From contig JAJVDF010000235.1 of the NCBI GenBank assembly GCA_022410635.1, positions 1,003,062-1,067,061 of the forward strand: DNA of 64,000 bases, read 5' to 3'. The notes under the pieces were generated by a model. That model made no database searches and was not told the DNA's origin. It saw only the letters and a program-made list of their open reading frames with translations. A program made the position numbers and the translations under genes. Positions 43,536-53,240 of this stretch are shown here, in pieces (position 1 is the first letter of the stretch; each line of letters begins with the position of its first letter). This DNA is from Tretioscincus oriximinensis (taxonomy: Eukaryota > Chordata > Lepidosauria > Squamata > Gymnophthalmidae).

Positions 43536-44632
43536 TTTGCTGGAGAAGTGATAGAAGGATCCACCATATTTATGTCTATAAAACATCCTACNTGAGGATG
43601 GCTGGGTAAAACAGTTTGTGGTGGACAGCTCAACTTCAGAATAAGGGTAGCATTACTGGGGGAGGAGAGGAGCAGGATAGCAGTCATGAAGTTTCTGTAG
43701 GTGCACCCATGAAAGATTTGGCAATGCTGTCCTGTTTTTCTGGTAACTTTAAGCAAGGGCATTGTTCTCAGAGATATTTGCCACAGAAATGCGTCAAGGT
43801 TCTGGATCTTGTGGACACTGCTTTTGTTTACACCAGTCTTGGAGTTGAGCAAGCATAATACTTATTCCATGATACCATACATGTTGTCATTGACTTCATT
43901 ACTGAATCTGTAAAACACACGGATACAAACACTGTTGTAATAGCATGGAAAATCAAGCNTACCATTTTAAATGTCACAAGGAAACAGGTTTCAACATCAA
44001 ACTTCCAGAGGCTTATTAGACACAGCAAGAAAGCTTTGGAATGGAAAAGGTTTTAAAACATTGTAAAAACTACCTTGATGGTTCTCTTTTAAGTTTGATG
44101 AAGTCCTGCAGCACAACATGGAAATATTTATGTGCAGAGGAATTAGGCAATGCCTTATTTTTCCCCCTTTCTCCCCTTGTCCTTTTGAATTCCTAATAGT
44201 TTTGAACTCCTGACACAGTTAATTAGACAACAAAAAACACCAAAAGAATTCTTACTGGCATTTGGCAATCTGAATATTATGTGTACATAGGTCATGTTTT
44301 GCTAACAATCTACAAAGCCCCTGTTCTCAATTTTCCTCATTCTTTCAAGTAGTAATAGTTTTGGTTAAGCCTCCAGATACATGGTAAATTGGATAAGGTT
44401 TGAAGCTTGATTTTTAATAGCTTTTCTTGTAAAAAATGGCTGACGTGTTTGTGATTCGTTCCTTTGTTCTTTTGGGTTGTATAGAACTAAACTGAACTGG
44501 GACTGAGCATGGTTTATAAAATGACAGATGAGATATTGTTTACTAGGGTTTTTTTGGCTCTTCCATCTAATCATTTCAGCCACAACTCACAAGTATTAGA
44601 CTCACACAGGGGAAGGTGAAATGAAATCGTGG
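43536..44632. other. unassigned sequence
   Basis: No gene recognised. Open frames up to 114 codons (minus, 43508-43852) begin inside the preceding element and have no domain. Confidence 0.4.
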
Positions 44633-44640
44633 TGTCAACA

Positions 44641-45304
44641 TAGGGTTGCTATACGTCCCGGTAAACTGGGACAAACCCGGTTTTGGGGATTAAAATATAG
44701 TCCCCTCCGGGTTTTAAGGTAAAATCCTGGCTTTTTACATTCCCCGATGCAGCATCAGGGAATGTAAAAAGGCGGGATTTTAAAGGAAAAGCAGCCGTCA
44801 GAGCTGACGGCTGCAGNGCGCGCAATGCTTTCCGGGGTCCTGGGAGGACCCTCGGAGCGCGCTGTAGCTGCTCCTTGGCTGGAGGCGGGGTTTCGCCCTG
44901 CTCTGAGGCAAGCGCGCCAGCCCCAGCGGAGCAAAAACGCCTGGGTTTCTGACAGGAGAATAGCTCTGTTCTCCTGTCACAAACTCAAGCATTTTTGATC
45001 CGCTGGAGTTGCCTCAGAGCAGGACGAAACCCCGCCTCCAGCCAAGGAGCAGCTGTGTGCGCACGCGCGTGCGCGCGCGCGCACACGGACGCTTGTAGTG
45101 AGAGAAGAGAGGTTCTGCCTGTCTCTCTACAAGCGTCTGTGTGTGCGCATACGCTTGCGCGCACACACCTGTTCATGTGTGCGCGCGCACGCGCGTGCAC
45201 GCACCCACCCCACCCACACCTGTTCATGTGTGCGCGCGCACGCGCGTGCACGCACCCACCCCACCCACATCCCGGTTTGGGGATGCCAAGATATGGCAAC
45301 CCTA
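44641..45304 (+). mobile_element. hAT-A non-autonomous transposon, long palindromic form
   Basis: The ends TAGGGTTGCTATAC and ATATGGCAACCCTA are inverted repeats with a perfect 8-bp duplication TGTCAACA (44633-44640, 45305-45312). Inside, 44865-45054 is a large imperfect palindrome (arms about 80-100 bp) centred near 44963, and 45166-45270 holds a 51-bp tandem repeat rich in CGCG/TGCA. Short hairpins around GATGCAGCATC and CAGAGCTG are shared with other copies. No transposase is encoded. Confidence 0.9.
45166..45270. repeat. two 51-bp tandem units of alternating purine-pyrimidine DNA
   Basis: Each unit starts CACCTGTTCATGTGTGCG and continues CGCGCACGCGCGTGCACGCA, followed by CCCACCCCACC. The alternating CG/TG composition favours Z-DNA. 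The repeat lies within the hAT-A copy at 44641-45304. Confidence 0.88.
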
Positions 45305-45374
45305 TGTCAACAGAGGGAAGGCCCCTATTAATTCACATATGGAAGTCCAACTAAATTTAAGTAAAATTTCTTAG

Positions 45375-45626
45375 AGAGAGCAGATTAGAGCTTCATTTGA
45401 CTAATATCGAAAGGAACACCTTCTCCCTTATCAACCTGCATGTCCACTAAGATCAATAGAGGAGGCCCTCCTGATTGTATTACCTCTCCCAGTAGCAAAG
45501 AGGGTGGGAACCAGGGATAGGGCATTCTCTATGGCAACCCTCAGACTATGGAACAGACTCTCTTGAGATGCATCAATCACCATCCTGTATGCATTCAGAA
45601 AAAGCTTGAAGATGCGCCTCTTTAAC
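45375..45626 (+). mobile_element. L2-like LINE (part 1, split by Harbinger MITE)
   Basis: AAAGGAACACCTTCTCCCTT, CCTCCTGATTGTATTACCTC and GACTATGGAACAGACTCTCT encode decayed KEHLLP and RLWNRL motifs of the L2 C-terminus. It stops at GCGCCTCTTTAAC, where the MITE sits, and resumes at 46107. Confidence 0.88.
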
Positions 45627-45629
45627 TTA

Positions 45630-46103
45630 GGGTGCGTTCACACAACTATTTTATGCCTCAGTTATAGCGACATTATGAAGGTTGTGTCACACGTGTTAAG
45701 CATGTATCAGTAAAACTTCTGCAATAAAGGCCATTTATTCCGCAATAAACTATTGCTGGGATAATCAGGAATAATTGCGGAGAACGTCTGAAATCTCACA
45801 GCCGACCTCCAGGAAATCTGTCAATGTTCCCCTTGCTTTTGCAGAGCTGATCTTCCAGCAGGAACCCTTCAAAAGCAGGCAGAGTGCTGGCTGGACAGGA
45901 AAAGGCTTCTTGTGATACACAGCCAGCTCAGCTGGGCTGGCTGAAAGGAGCCGGCTGCATATCACGAGAATTCAAGTATACGTGTGAACAGACACGCCAT
46001 TGTATATTCCAGAATATAGCTTCATGGTGTGAAGGCATAGGCATNTGCTATATTCCAGAATATAAATTTATTCTGGTTTTTAGCTCGTCATGTGAACGCA
46101 CCC
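45630..46103. mobile_element. Harbinger-like MITE with TTA target duplication
   Basis: The ends GGGTGCGTTCACAC and CATGTGAACGCACCC form inverted repeats flanked by TTA (45627-45629 and 46104-46106). This matches the three-base TWA duplication of PIF/Harbinger elements. The interior includes CGCAATAAACTATTGC and two copies of TATATTCCAGAATATA. At 474 bp it has no coding capacity, so it depends on an autonomous relative. Confidence 0.85.
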
Positions 46104-46106
46104 TTA

Positions 46107-46255
46107 GTCTTTGGTTGAAAAACTGCTCTCTTTCCCCTGCTTTTTAGATTGTGTTGTTTTAATATGTTGATCTGATTTTTATTGCTAACCGCCCTGAGAC
46201 CTTTTGGTATAGGGCAGTATAGAAATGTANATAAATAAACGAATAATAAAGAATC
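46107..46255 (+). mobile_element. L2-like LINE (part 2, 3' tail)
   Basis: GTCTTTGGTTGAAAAACTGC continues the LINE interrupted at 45626. It ends with AACCGCCCTGAGACCTTTTG, GTATAGGGCAGTATA and (AAATA)n. Confidence 0.88.
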
Positions 46256-46507
46256 TGTAAGCCACTTTGCAATTTAGAAAACTGCCTTTATGAAAAACAG
46301 TTCCCATGGAGTTTCACCATGGCCACCATCAGATAAATCTCAATGTTTTTCAGCAATTTTTTTGAATCTTCAGTGGACTATGGAATATTTGGGCTTATCA
46401 CATGTACCTGAGTAATGGTTCAAAGCTAAATTAAACAACAATGGTTCTTCTTATTGAGTGCCTCTCTTTAAATTGAATTATAGAGGGAATTTGATTTTAT
46501 TCATAGC

Positions 46508-46948
46508 TAAGGTTGCCATACGTCCCGGGAAGGTGGGACAATCCCAGCTTTGGGGACTAAAATATAGTCCCCTCCGGGTTTTAAGAGAAAAACCCAGATC
46601 AGGGAATGTAAAAATCCAGGATTTTAAAGGCAAAGGAGCCGCCAGAGCTGACGGCTGCAGCCTGGTAACGCTTTCCGGGGTCCTGAAAGGAACCTTGGAG
46701 NGTGCCGTAGCTGCTCCTCTGCTGGAGGTGGGGTTTCACGTCTGCTGTCAGGCAAAGCACGCCAACTCGCCTCCAGCAGAGGAAAAATGCTTGGGTTTTT
46801 GACAGGAGAACAGAGGTTTTGTGCGGCTCTGTTCTGCTTGTCTCACCACAAGCGTCCGTGTACATCCATGTGTGTGTATGCACACGTGTGCATGTGTGCC
46901 CCCACCCACCGCATCCCATTTTGGGGCTGCCAAAATATGGCAACCCTA
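46508..46948 (+). mobile_element. hAT-A non-autonomous transposon, short form
   Basis: The ends TAAGGTTGCCATACG and ATATGGCAACCCTA are inverted repeats. The flanks TTCATAGC (46500-46507) and CTCATAGC (46949-46956) match at seven of eight. The structure follows the copy at 30990-31416 in the opposite direction. It has the CAGAGCTGACGGCTG hairpin and a CA/TG-rich patch but not the long palindrome. Confidence 0.87.
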
Positions 46949-46956
46949 CTCATAGC

Positions 46957-47516
46957 TATATTGCTTTAACAGAGTCTTTGGAATTAAAGATATAAAAACA
47001 TCTCCAAAACTCATTTGTTTAAATAGTTAAAAATATATTGATGGGATAGTGTGTCAATAACTTTTGTAACATCAAGCTTTGTTGGTATTGCTTTAGTGAA
47101 TCACAGCCTAAAATATATTTTTCAGGGATCTGCCATAAAAAAAATTGTTGGGAATATTACTGGTAAAAAAAATTACAATCTGAATTGATTAGAGCTAAAG
47201 TAAAGTAAGACTTTGGTTCTGCAAGATTCTTGTTTAGTTCCAATAGACACCGAAATATTTTTTCCCCTCCATGTCATAGGAAATTCCCGTCCTTGAAATA
47301 TTGAAATCCTACCAAATAAGGAGATAAGAGCTTCACAGATGTGTTGCAAATTAATATAAAGTGAATGAAGGGGAAAGGCATTAAAGAAGTAAAGGCAGGG
47401 GGCAGTAAGAAATCTTCCTCTCTCAGTGCTGATCAATGACAATGTGGAGGAAGATTAATCAAGATACTTTGATTCCTCAGCACATTTTGGCCCTGTCCCC
47501 ACTAAGTCTTGTTCTG
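46957..47516. other. unassigned AT-rich sequence
   Basis: No feature recognised. Confidence 0.4.
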
Positions 47517-47640
47517 GGTTATATCTCGGTACATAGCTTGGTCATCCACATGCCAGTGTAGGCTGTGGCAGGCCCCATTGGGAGCCTGCCATAGCCTACA
47601 CTAGCATGTAGATGGCACACTCCTATTCTGAGATATAGCC
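47517..47640. repeat. 124-bp imperfect palindrome (arms about 57 bp)
   Basis: CATGCCAGTGTAGGCTGTGG and CAGGC pair with GCCTGCCATAGCCTACACTA and GCATG around a 10-base loop (CCCATTGGGA). GGTTATATCTCGG at the outer left pairs with CTGAGATATAGCC at the outer right. It could be a foldback MITE, or a hairpin RNA source if transcribed. Confidence 0.8.
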
Positions 47641-48564
47641 AAGAAGAAGGCTCAGGGTCTCCGGAGACAGAGGACCAAAGTGATCTCAAAGCAGTACAGC
47701 AAAACAGACTGGATGCAACATTGTGGAATGGTGACTTCAAGGAAAAGTATGTGCCATCAAAGGAGTGTTTTGGGAAGTATAATGACCTGTAGTTCAGTGT
47801 TTGAATGAATTTTATAGTGGACTTTAGCTAAGCTAAAGGTCAAGATTCAGCTCTTATTATGACAGAATAGACTTTCAGGGAGCAAAAAGACATTGACTAT
47901 AAAAGGTTATTTGCTGTTAGACACTCCAAAACTGTACTTTAAATTACATGGGCCAATTGTTTAGGAGGAAGCATTGATAAACAAAACATTTCTAAACATT
48001 CTAATTGTCCAGATTAGGTAAAATGCAATGATTAAATCAGTATAGGTAGCCACATTAATATATTCTTGTAGCTCACAAGCCCTCAAAGCACTGTCACCGT
48101 GTTGAACATTATTTTATATGTATTTGGATACTGATAAAGGAAGATGTCCAAGAAGCTGTACATTGATATAAATCTGTGGTTTTGTTTCTACTTGATTCCA
48201 CAGAAGCATCAGATAAATTTATAGCTTCAATGTGGACTTACAATGCAACAATAAACCTGTTTCCTCCAAGAAATATGGGCACACAGGAGGATGTGAAGAG
48301 TTTCACTCAGTTCAAAGGGCAACACAGCCTTCTGGAACAACAGTATTTTACAAAAAATAAATTTGAAAGATGTCTAGGACTAACACGTTCCACATGCATG
48401 ATGAATAACCTACACAGAAAGTAAAACTTAACAATCTTAATCATTCATTTGTTGAACTTTACTTTTAATTGACTATAATCTTTTAAGGGGCTATAGTATT
48501 TTATGCAGCTAGTGGTAATTCAGATCAGATCTGTATTAAGAATCTGCTAATCTGAAATAGATGA
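47641..48564. other. unassigned AT-rich sequence
   Basis: No gene recognised. The 82-codon frame at 48176-48424 has no known domain. Confidence 0.4.
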
Positions 48565-48836
48565 ATCGAGTTTTTATACCCTGCTCTTTTCCAGAGCAGC
48601 TTAAAGGGTTAATTTTCACCCGAAGGCTTACATCTTGTTCTACTTTCCTCATCAAGTTAATGATGGTACTCATTTATCAAAATGATATGCAAATTATGAA
48701 TCTGCATATCTTTTGAATAGCTGAGTTGGCTAGAGCTGCAGGCTAGTTGAAGGTACTCACCCCTCCCCACGTCCGACACAGGGCTTCGAAACCTGATCTC
48801 CCAGGTGGAAGACCGTCTTCTTAGCGACTGAGCTAA
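48565..48836 (-). mobile_element. SINE family 2 copy
   Basis: The reverse complement runs from a diverged head (AGTCGCTAAGAAGACGG, then GGTTTCGAAGCCCTG) through CTAGCCAACTCAGCTATTC to GTAAGCCTTCGGGTGAAAAT and GAGCAGGGTATAAAAACTC. A central segment is altered, and the (TTC) tail is lost. Confidence 0.75.
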
Positions 48837-49625
48837 TTTTTTTTTCCTGCTTAATATATATGCATAATAATATATAATATATATTACAGTCATTGTTTTC
48901 TTTATAGTTATGTCACTGACATCCCCTCCTTCTGCTCCATCTCCTTCATAAATTTGGCTCTGGCTCAATATAACATATTACTCTACTGGGTGTGCACACG
49001 GAAAGCTCTCCTCCTTGGATTTGGGTTACATTCATTTGGATCAGTTGCTCATATTCTTGGGTAGAGGGATCTTTTCATCAGCTCTTGTCCAATTAGCCCA
49101 CATAGGGAAGGAAACATGTAGTAATGGGATACTCTGTCGGAATTGTTCTTACAACCATGTAAAAGGAAAAATTTGTCTATGACATCTAGAAAATATTAAA
49201 AGCTTTAGTACCAAGAAATGTCTGAAATGAAGCATTTTCATTCAGGTACTACCTTATTCTGGAACATGGATAAAATGGCAATGACCCTGGAGGTCCCTTA
49301 AGTTATCCTGATAAATGGACACCCCAAAAACTTTGTTATGTGGAAAGAGTTGCTTTTAAAACACTGTCCATAGCTTATTTAGGAATACTTTGAAGAGAGC
49401 ATTAATATATAAATAGCCTTATAATAACACTAAATAGAAAAGTTAGTAGTAGAAATCGTATGTTCCAGAAACTAATGGACATTATCTGTGAGTTAAAATA
49501 CAGCATTAGCGCTCTGCTATTCAGCTTCTGAATATCCCTGCATAGTATGGTGCAAAAAATACATGCTGAAATAGTACCTGTTGCTTTGAATTATGGGATG
49601 TCTGAAAAACTGCCTTGGGGTGAAA
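48837..49625. other. unassigned AT-rich sequence
   Basis: Contains a (TA)n-like patch at 48858-48890. Otherwise nothing recognised. Confidence 0.4.
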
Positions 49626-49707
49626 TATACAGCTCAAAACAATTGAGGGAACACTTAGTGTTACACTGTTATGTTAAAGTGTTCCCTTAATTGTTTTGAG
49701 CAGTATA
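49626..49707. mobile_element. mariner/Tc1-like palindromic MITE
   Basis: TATACAGCTCAAAACAATTG and its complement ending CAATTGTTTTGAGCAGTATA-like sequence enclose CACTTAGTGTTACACTG. TA ends match the expected target. Same family as 25264 and 57942. Confidence 0.85.
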
Positions 49708-50389
49708 TGTTATTTGGACAGAATCCTCCCATAGCAGTCCACAGAAAAACAGTAGCTTATAGAGAAAGATCCAAATCAGCAAACTTTGGATGACATTCTT
49801 TGGATAACTCTCCCCAGTTCACCAAAAGTTGAATTCACAAAAACTTTCTAANGGCGAGGGAAAATTTTAAAAACAAGCTAATACATTTAATTTAGATCTC
49901 TGGAGAGCCATGGAAACTTCCCATTGGAATGTTAATTCACAAGAGACCTTGGCAGCAGGTTCTACTGTTGACTGGAAAAATTGAACAGTTGAATAGGTCA
50001 TGAATTGGTATAAGCCAATCAAAAACAGTTTAAATAATTGAGGCTATCCAATCACTGTTAGATTTTTATACTTGTGATGAACTATAAGCAAAACCACAGT
50101 TTTGTGCTGCACATTCCTAAGTGTCAAGCATGGAGTGGTTATATCTGATGTCAGCCTGATATTTCTCACTTCTGGGCAAAACAAATTTCATTTTCTATGC
50201 TTTTAAGTGCAAACCTGTGCTTTTTATAATTCTTAAATTTAGTTTTCTGTTTTTAATNATTACTTTTGATAATGCTTCTGGTATAAGCAAATAACGAGAG
50301 ACAACTACAGGTAAGCACCTCTACGAAATCACCTTGATTACTACTTTAAAGAAAATTTTCATATTGGTCACACAGTACCTTAAAGATCT
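49708..50389. other. unassigned AT-rich sequence
   Basis: No feature recognised. Confidence 0.4.
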
Positions 50390-50600
50390 GTATCGTTGCC
50401 TATTCATTATTGATTTTAGCATACAAAGCCCTAAATGATGTTTTACTGTTTTTGCCGCCCTGAGACCTTCGGGTATAGGCTGGGGTATAAGTATAAATAA
50501 ATAAATAAATAATAAATAAATAAATGGCCTGGACCCTGGGTATCTGAAGGAGCACCTCCTCCCATATAGACCTGCGCCCACTAGAAGCCAACTGAGCCAG
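50390..50600 (+). mobile_element. L2-like LINE fragment with nested tail insertion
   Basis: TTGATTTTAGCATACAAAGC and CCTAAATG, resuming at GGCCTGGACCCTGGGTATCT and GAAGGAGCACCTCCTCCCAT, encode the KALNGLDPGYLKEHLLPYRP-type block of the L2 C-terminus. The copy is interrupted at 50438-50520. Confidence 0.8.
50438..50520 (+). mobile_element. 83-bp L2-tail (or SINE-tail) insertion
   Basis: TTTGCCGCCCTGAGACCTTC and GGGTATAGGCTGGGGTATAA, then (AAAT)n, are just the 3' tail of the L2-like LINE, inserted into another L2 copy. TAAATG is found at both sides (50432-50437 and 50521-50526), although the (TAAA)n tail makes the right boundary uncertain. Confidence 0.78.
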
Positions 50601-51420
50601 TGGGCGGCACCGGCTGCACCATGTTAGTGGAGCAGAGAGCGGAGTCCCCTAACATGGCGACTCCCATGCAGAAAGGGAACTGAATCGCCTTAAAGCGTAC
50701 CGTCAGCGAACCCTTTGCGGAGTGCTCAGCAGTCAGCTGACGTAAATGTATGGTCAAATTATAAAATGGACTAGTGTAAAGCTCGCAAAAATGCAGGTGT
50801 TGGTTCTGCCATCATTTGCCGCCATCCTCCATTGCATCAGATCCAATGGCAGAAGCATCCATGGCAGCCACCAGGTGTGGCAGCCCCCCAGAGGGTTGCA
50901 CTAGGTCAACTTATGCCAGGATGTGTATTGGGGGGAATATGTGTTGGTAGTGTGCAGTGGGCTTTGTCCATCCTGTCCACTAACTGCTGATGGATGGGGT
51001 TTTGGTGCAGTTGTGTCACATAGCAAACCGATCACGGTGACATGGATCATTGGGTATGGCATATAGGAATGTGAGAGAAATATGAGACCCAATGTTCGTT
51101 TTTATCAATGTTTATATGAAGGGGGAGATGTTAAACTGCAATCAAAATGTGGTAAAAGGTTAATTTAATTGTGATATTGTTATGCCATCCCGAAACCTGT
51201 AGATGGGATGAGGAGCTTCTGTTAAATGTATTGTGAAGTGATGTATTTTATGTTTTATAGTCGCTGCCTGGTGTATTATTTTGTTTCTTTTAAAAGTAAT
51301 AATGAAAAAGAAAGAAAGATGTAACTTGTAAACAAAAAGAAATATTCAAATTTAAAAAAGCATTGAAATACATTTTATTATTATAAATGCATTGTTTAAT
51401 GTTTTAAAATTAATTAATAT
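50601..51420. other. unassigned sequence
   Basis: No gene recognised. 50600-50760 is richer in GC than the neighbourhood. CCATGTTAGTGGAGCAGAG and CCCCTAACATGGCGACTCCC contain a short inverted repeat. Confidence 0.35.
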
Positions 51421-51423
51421 AAG

Positions 51424-51507
51424 TACACTATATTATACTAAAATCAGAATAATAAAGAGAAGATTAGCATGGTCACTGCACACGGATGACATACAAATTT
51501 GTGAAGC
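51424..51507 (+). pseudogene. U6 spliceosomal snRNA pseudogene (truncated)
   Basis: TATACTAAAA, then AGAGAAGATTAGCATGGTCA and GGATGACATACAAATTTGTG with AAGC match the central body of vertebrate U6 snRNA (TATACTAAAATTGGAAC; AGAGAAGATTAGCATGG; GGATGACACGCAAATTCGTG). Several substitutions occur. The 3' terminal part with the U-tract is missing, and the 5' stem is decayed. U6 pairs with U4 and U2 in the spliceosome. No U6 promoter elements are expected in a retroposed copy and none is seen. Confidence 0.9.
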
Positions 51508-51526
51508 CCCCTGCAAAAGAAAGCCC

Positions 51527-51756
51527 CTGAAGGGGGAAGGAGCTTGCTGGTGAGTCAGAGAGAGGAGCTAGCAAACAAGCTCAGTCACATCCTCTTTCCA
51601 GCCCAAGGAAAAGGGGGAGAAAATCGCCAGGAGAGAGAGCTTGGAGTTTGGGGATTTTTAGCCATTTAAAAAGCAGTTTTCCCTGCGAAACAAAGCCCCT
51701 GAAGTGGGGAGGAGTTTGTTGGTGAGTCAGAGGGAGGAGTTGGCAAACAAACGTAC
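51527..51756. repeat. two diverged ~60-bp direct repeats next to the U6 pseudogene
   Basis: GCCCCTGAAGGGGGAAGGAG with GAGTCAGAGAGAGGAGC (51527-51592) recurs as GCCCCTGAAGTGGGGAGGAG with GAGTCAGAGGGAGGAGT (51695-51756). Confidence 0.75.
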
Positions 51757-51904
51757 TCTTGCATGTGTATGTGTGTGCACAAATTAGACACGAGATGTTA
51801 AAATAAGCGAGAAAGCAGCAGTTATTTCTGTTGTCTGTTGCGAGTAAAAAGAAAAATTCTCAGACTGCACTGCTACGAGATCAATGAACAATATTACAGA
51901 AATG
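51757..51904. mobile_element. Harbinger-like MITE (part 1, split by hAT-A)
   Basis: GTGTGTGCACAAATTAGACA, CGAGATGTTAAAATAAGCGA and TTCTCAGACTGCACTGCTAC correspond to 20732-20850 in the copy at 20561-20974. It is interrupted after ATATTACAGAAATG by the hAT-A element and resumes at 52480. The left end is not clearly preserved. Confidence 0.7.
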
Positions 51905-52479
51905 TAGGGTTGCCATACATCCTGGTAAACCGGGACAATCCCGGTTTGGGGGACTAAAATATAGTCCCCTCTGGGTTTTAAGCTAAAATCCCGGCTTTTT
52001 ACATTCCCCTATGCTGCATCAGGGAATGTAAAAAGGCAGGATTTTGAAGGAAAAGCAGCCATCAGAGCTGANGGCTGCAGCGCACGCAACGCTTTCCGGG
52101 GTCCTGGGAGGACCCTTGGGGCGAGCCATAGCTGCTCCTTGGCTGGAGGCGGGGTTTCGCCCTGCTCTCAGGCAAAGCCAACTCGCCTCCAGTAGAGCAA
52201 AAACGCCTGGGTTTCTGACAGGAGGACAGCTCTGTTCTCCTGTCACAAACGCAGGCGTTTTTGCTCCGCTGNAGCTGGCGCGCTTGCCTGAGAGCATGGA
52301 GAAACCCCACCTCCAGCCAAGGAGCAGCTACATACGCACGCGCACACAGACGCTTGTAGTGAGAGCAGAAGAGAGATTCTGCCTGTCTCTACAAGCATCT
52401 GTATGTGTGCATGCGCTTGTGCATGCACCCCCCACCCCACCCCGTCCCGGTTTTGGGCTGCCAAAATATGGCAGCCCTA
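51905..52479 (+). mobile_element. hAT-A non-autonomous transposon, long palindromic form
   Basis: The ends TAGGGTTGCCATAC and ATATGGCAGCCCTA form inverted repeats. CAGAAATG is duplicated perfectly at 51897-51904 and 52480-52487. 52129-52330 is a palindrome with arms near 100 bp (AGCTGCTCCTTGGCTGGAGG pairs with CCTCCAGCCAAGGAGCAGCT) around a short loop near 52230. The Harbinger MITE it interrupts continues after it, so this copy is younger than that MITE. Confidence 0.92.
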
Positions 52480-52595
52480 CAGAAATGGGGCATTGATCAC
52501 GGAATATACAGGTTTGGTGTGCACAGTCACGTGATTTCCATATTCCAGAATATAATTTTGTAGTGGTTTTTAGGACGTTGTGTGCACGCAGCTTA
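52480..52595. mobile_element. Harbinger-like MITE (part 2)
   Basis: GGGGCATTGATCACGGAATA and CAGGTTTGGTGTGCACAGTC continue the element split at 51904. The right end GTGTGCACGCAGC is followed by TTAA, consistent with a TTA or TAA target. Confidence 0.75.
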
Positions 52596-52664
52596 AGAGT
52601 AAAAGTAAGATAATAATCATAATCATAATCATCTGAAAAAGTAGTTGAAAATGAACATGCCAAA

Positions 52665-53235
52665 ATACTCTTGGACTTTCAAATTCAGATCTCACGATTG
52701 TCGCCTGCTTTCAATGCTTCTCATCAGTCACAGAAATACTCATTCTCAATATTCATTTTATCAGCTCCCGATGCACCAGATCTCATAATACACCAGATCT
52801 CACAATTGTGGAAAAGAAAAATTTGTGGATTATTGATGTCGCCATACCAGGTGACAGTCGAATTGATGAAAAACAACAGGAAAAACTCAGCTGATAACCA
52901 GTACAGGTGATCCCAATGATAATCGGCACACTGGGTGCTGTGCCAAAAGGTCTCAGCCGCCATTTGGAAACAATAAACATTGACAAAATCACAATGTGCC
53001 AGTTGCAAAAGGCCACCTTAATCGGATCTGTGCGCATCATACAAAAATACATCACACAATCCTAGATGCCTGGGAAGTGTTCAACTTGTGATTTTGTTAT
53101 ACAAAGCCCAGCATATTAATCTTGTTTGCTGCGTATTATTGTTTTTTATGTCAACAACAACAATAAAAATTAATAGTAATAATAAAAATAAAAATTAATA
53201 ATAATAATAAAAATAAATAAATAAAAATAATAAAT
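52665..53235 (+). mobile_element. R4/Dong-type LINE 3' end
   Basis: The + strand encodes, with frameshifts, WIIDVAIPGDSRIDEKQQEK-like sequence followed by remnants of the VVP.VIG.LG block (GTGATCCCAATGATAATCGG near 52908-52927) and of CQLQKATLIGS near 53000. This conserved C-terminal segment is known from R4/Dong-type elements of lizards and other animals. The element ends in an (AATAAT)n-type tail (53155-53230). Confidence 0.7.
53155..53235. repeat. AAT/AAAT-rich tail microsatellite
   Basis: Irregular AATAATAATAAAAATAAATA units form the 3' tail of the R4-type LINE and border the next SINE. Confidence 0.85.
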
Positions 53236-53240
53236 GTAAT

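Noticed and set aside
43508..43852. 114-codon minus-strand open frame
   Set aside because: It starts inside unassigned sequence and ends in the Penelope-like element; no family match.
44985..45374. Several His/Ala/Cys-rich frames
   Set aside because: They are translations of the CA/CG-rich tandem repeat inside a hAT element.
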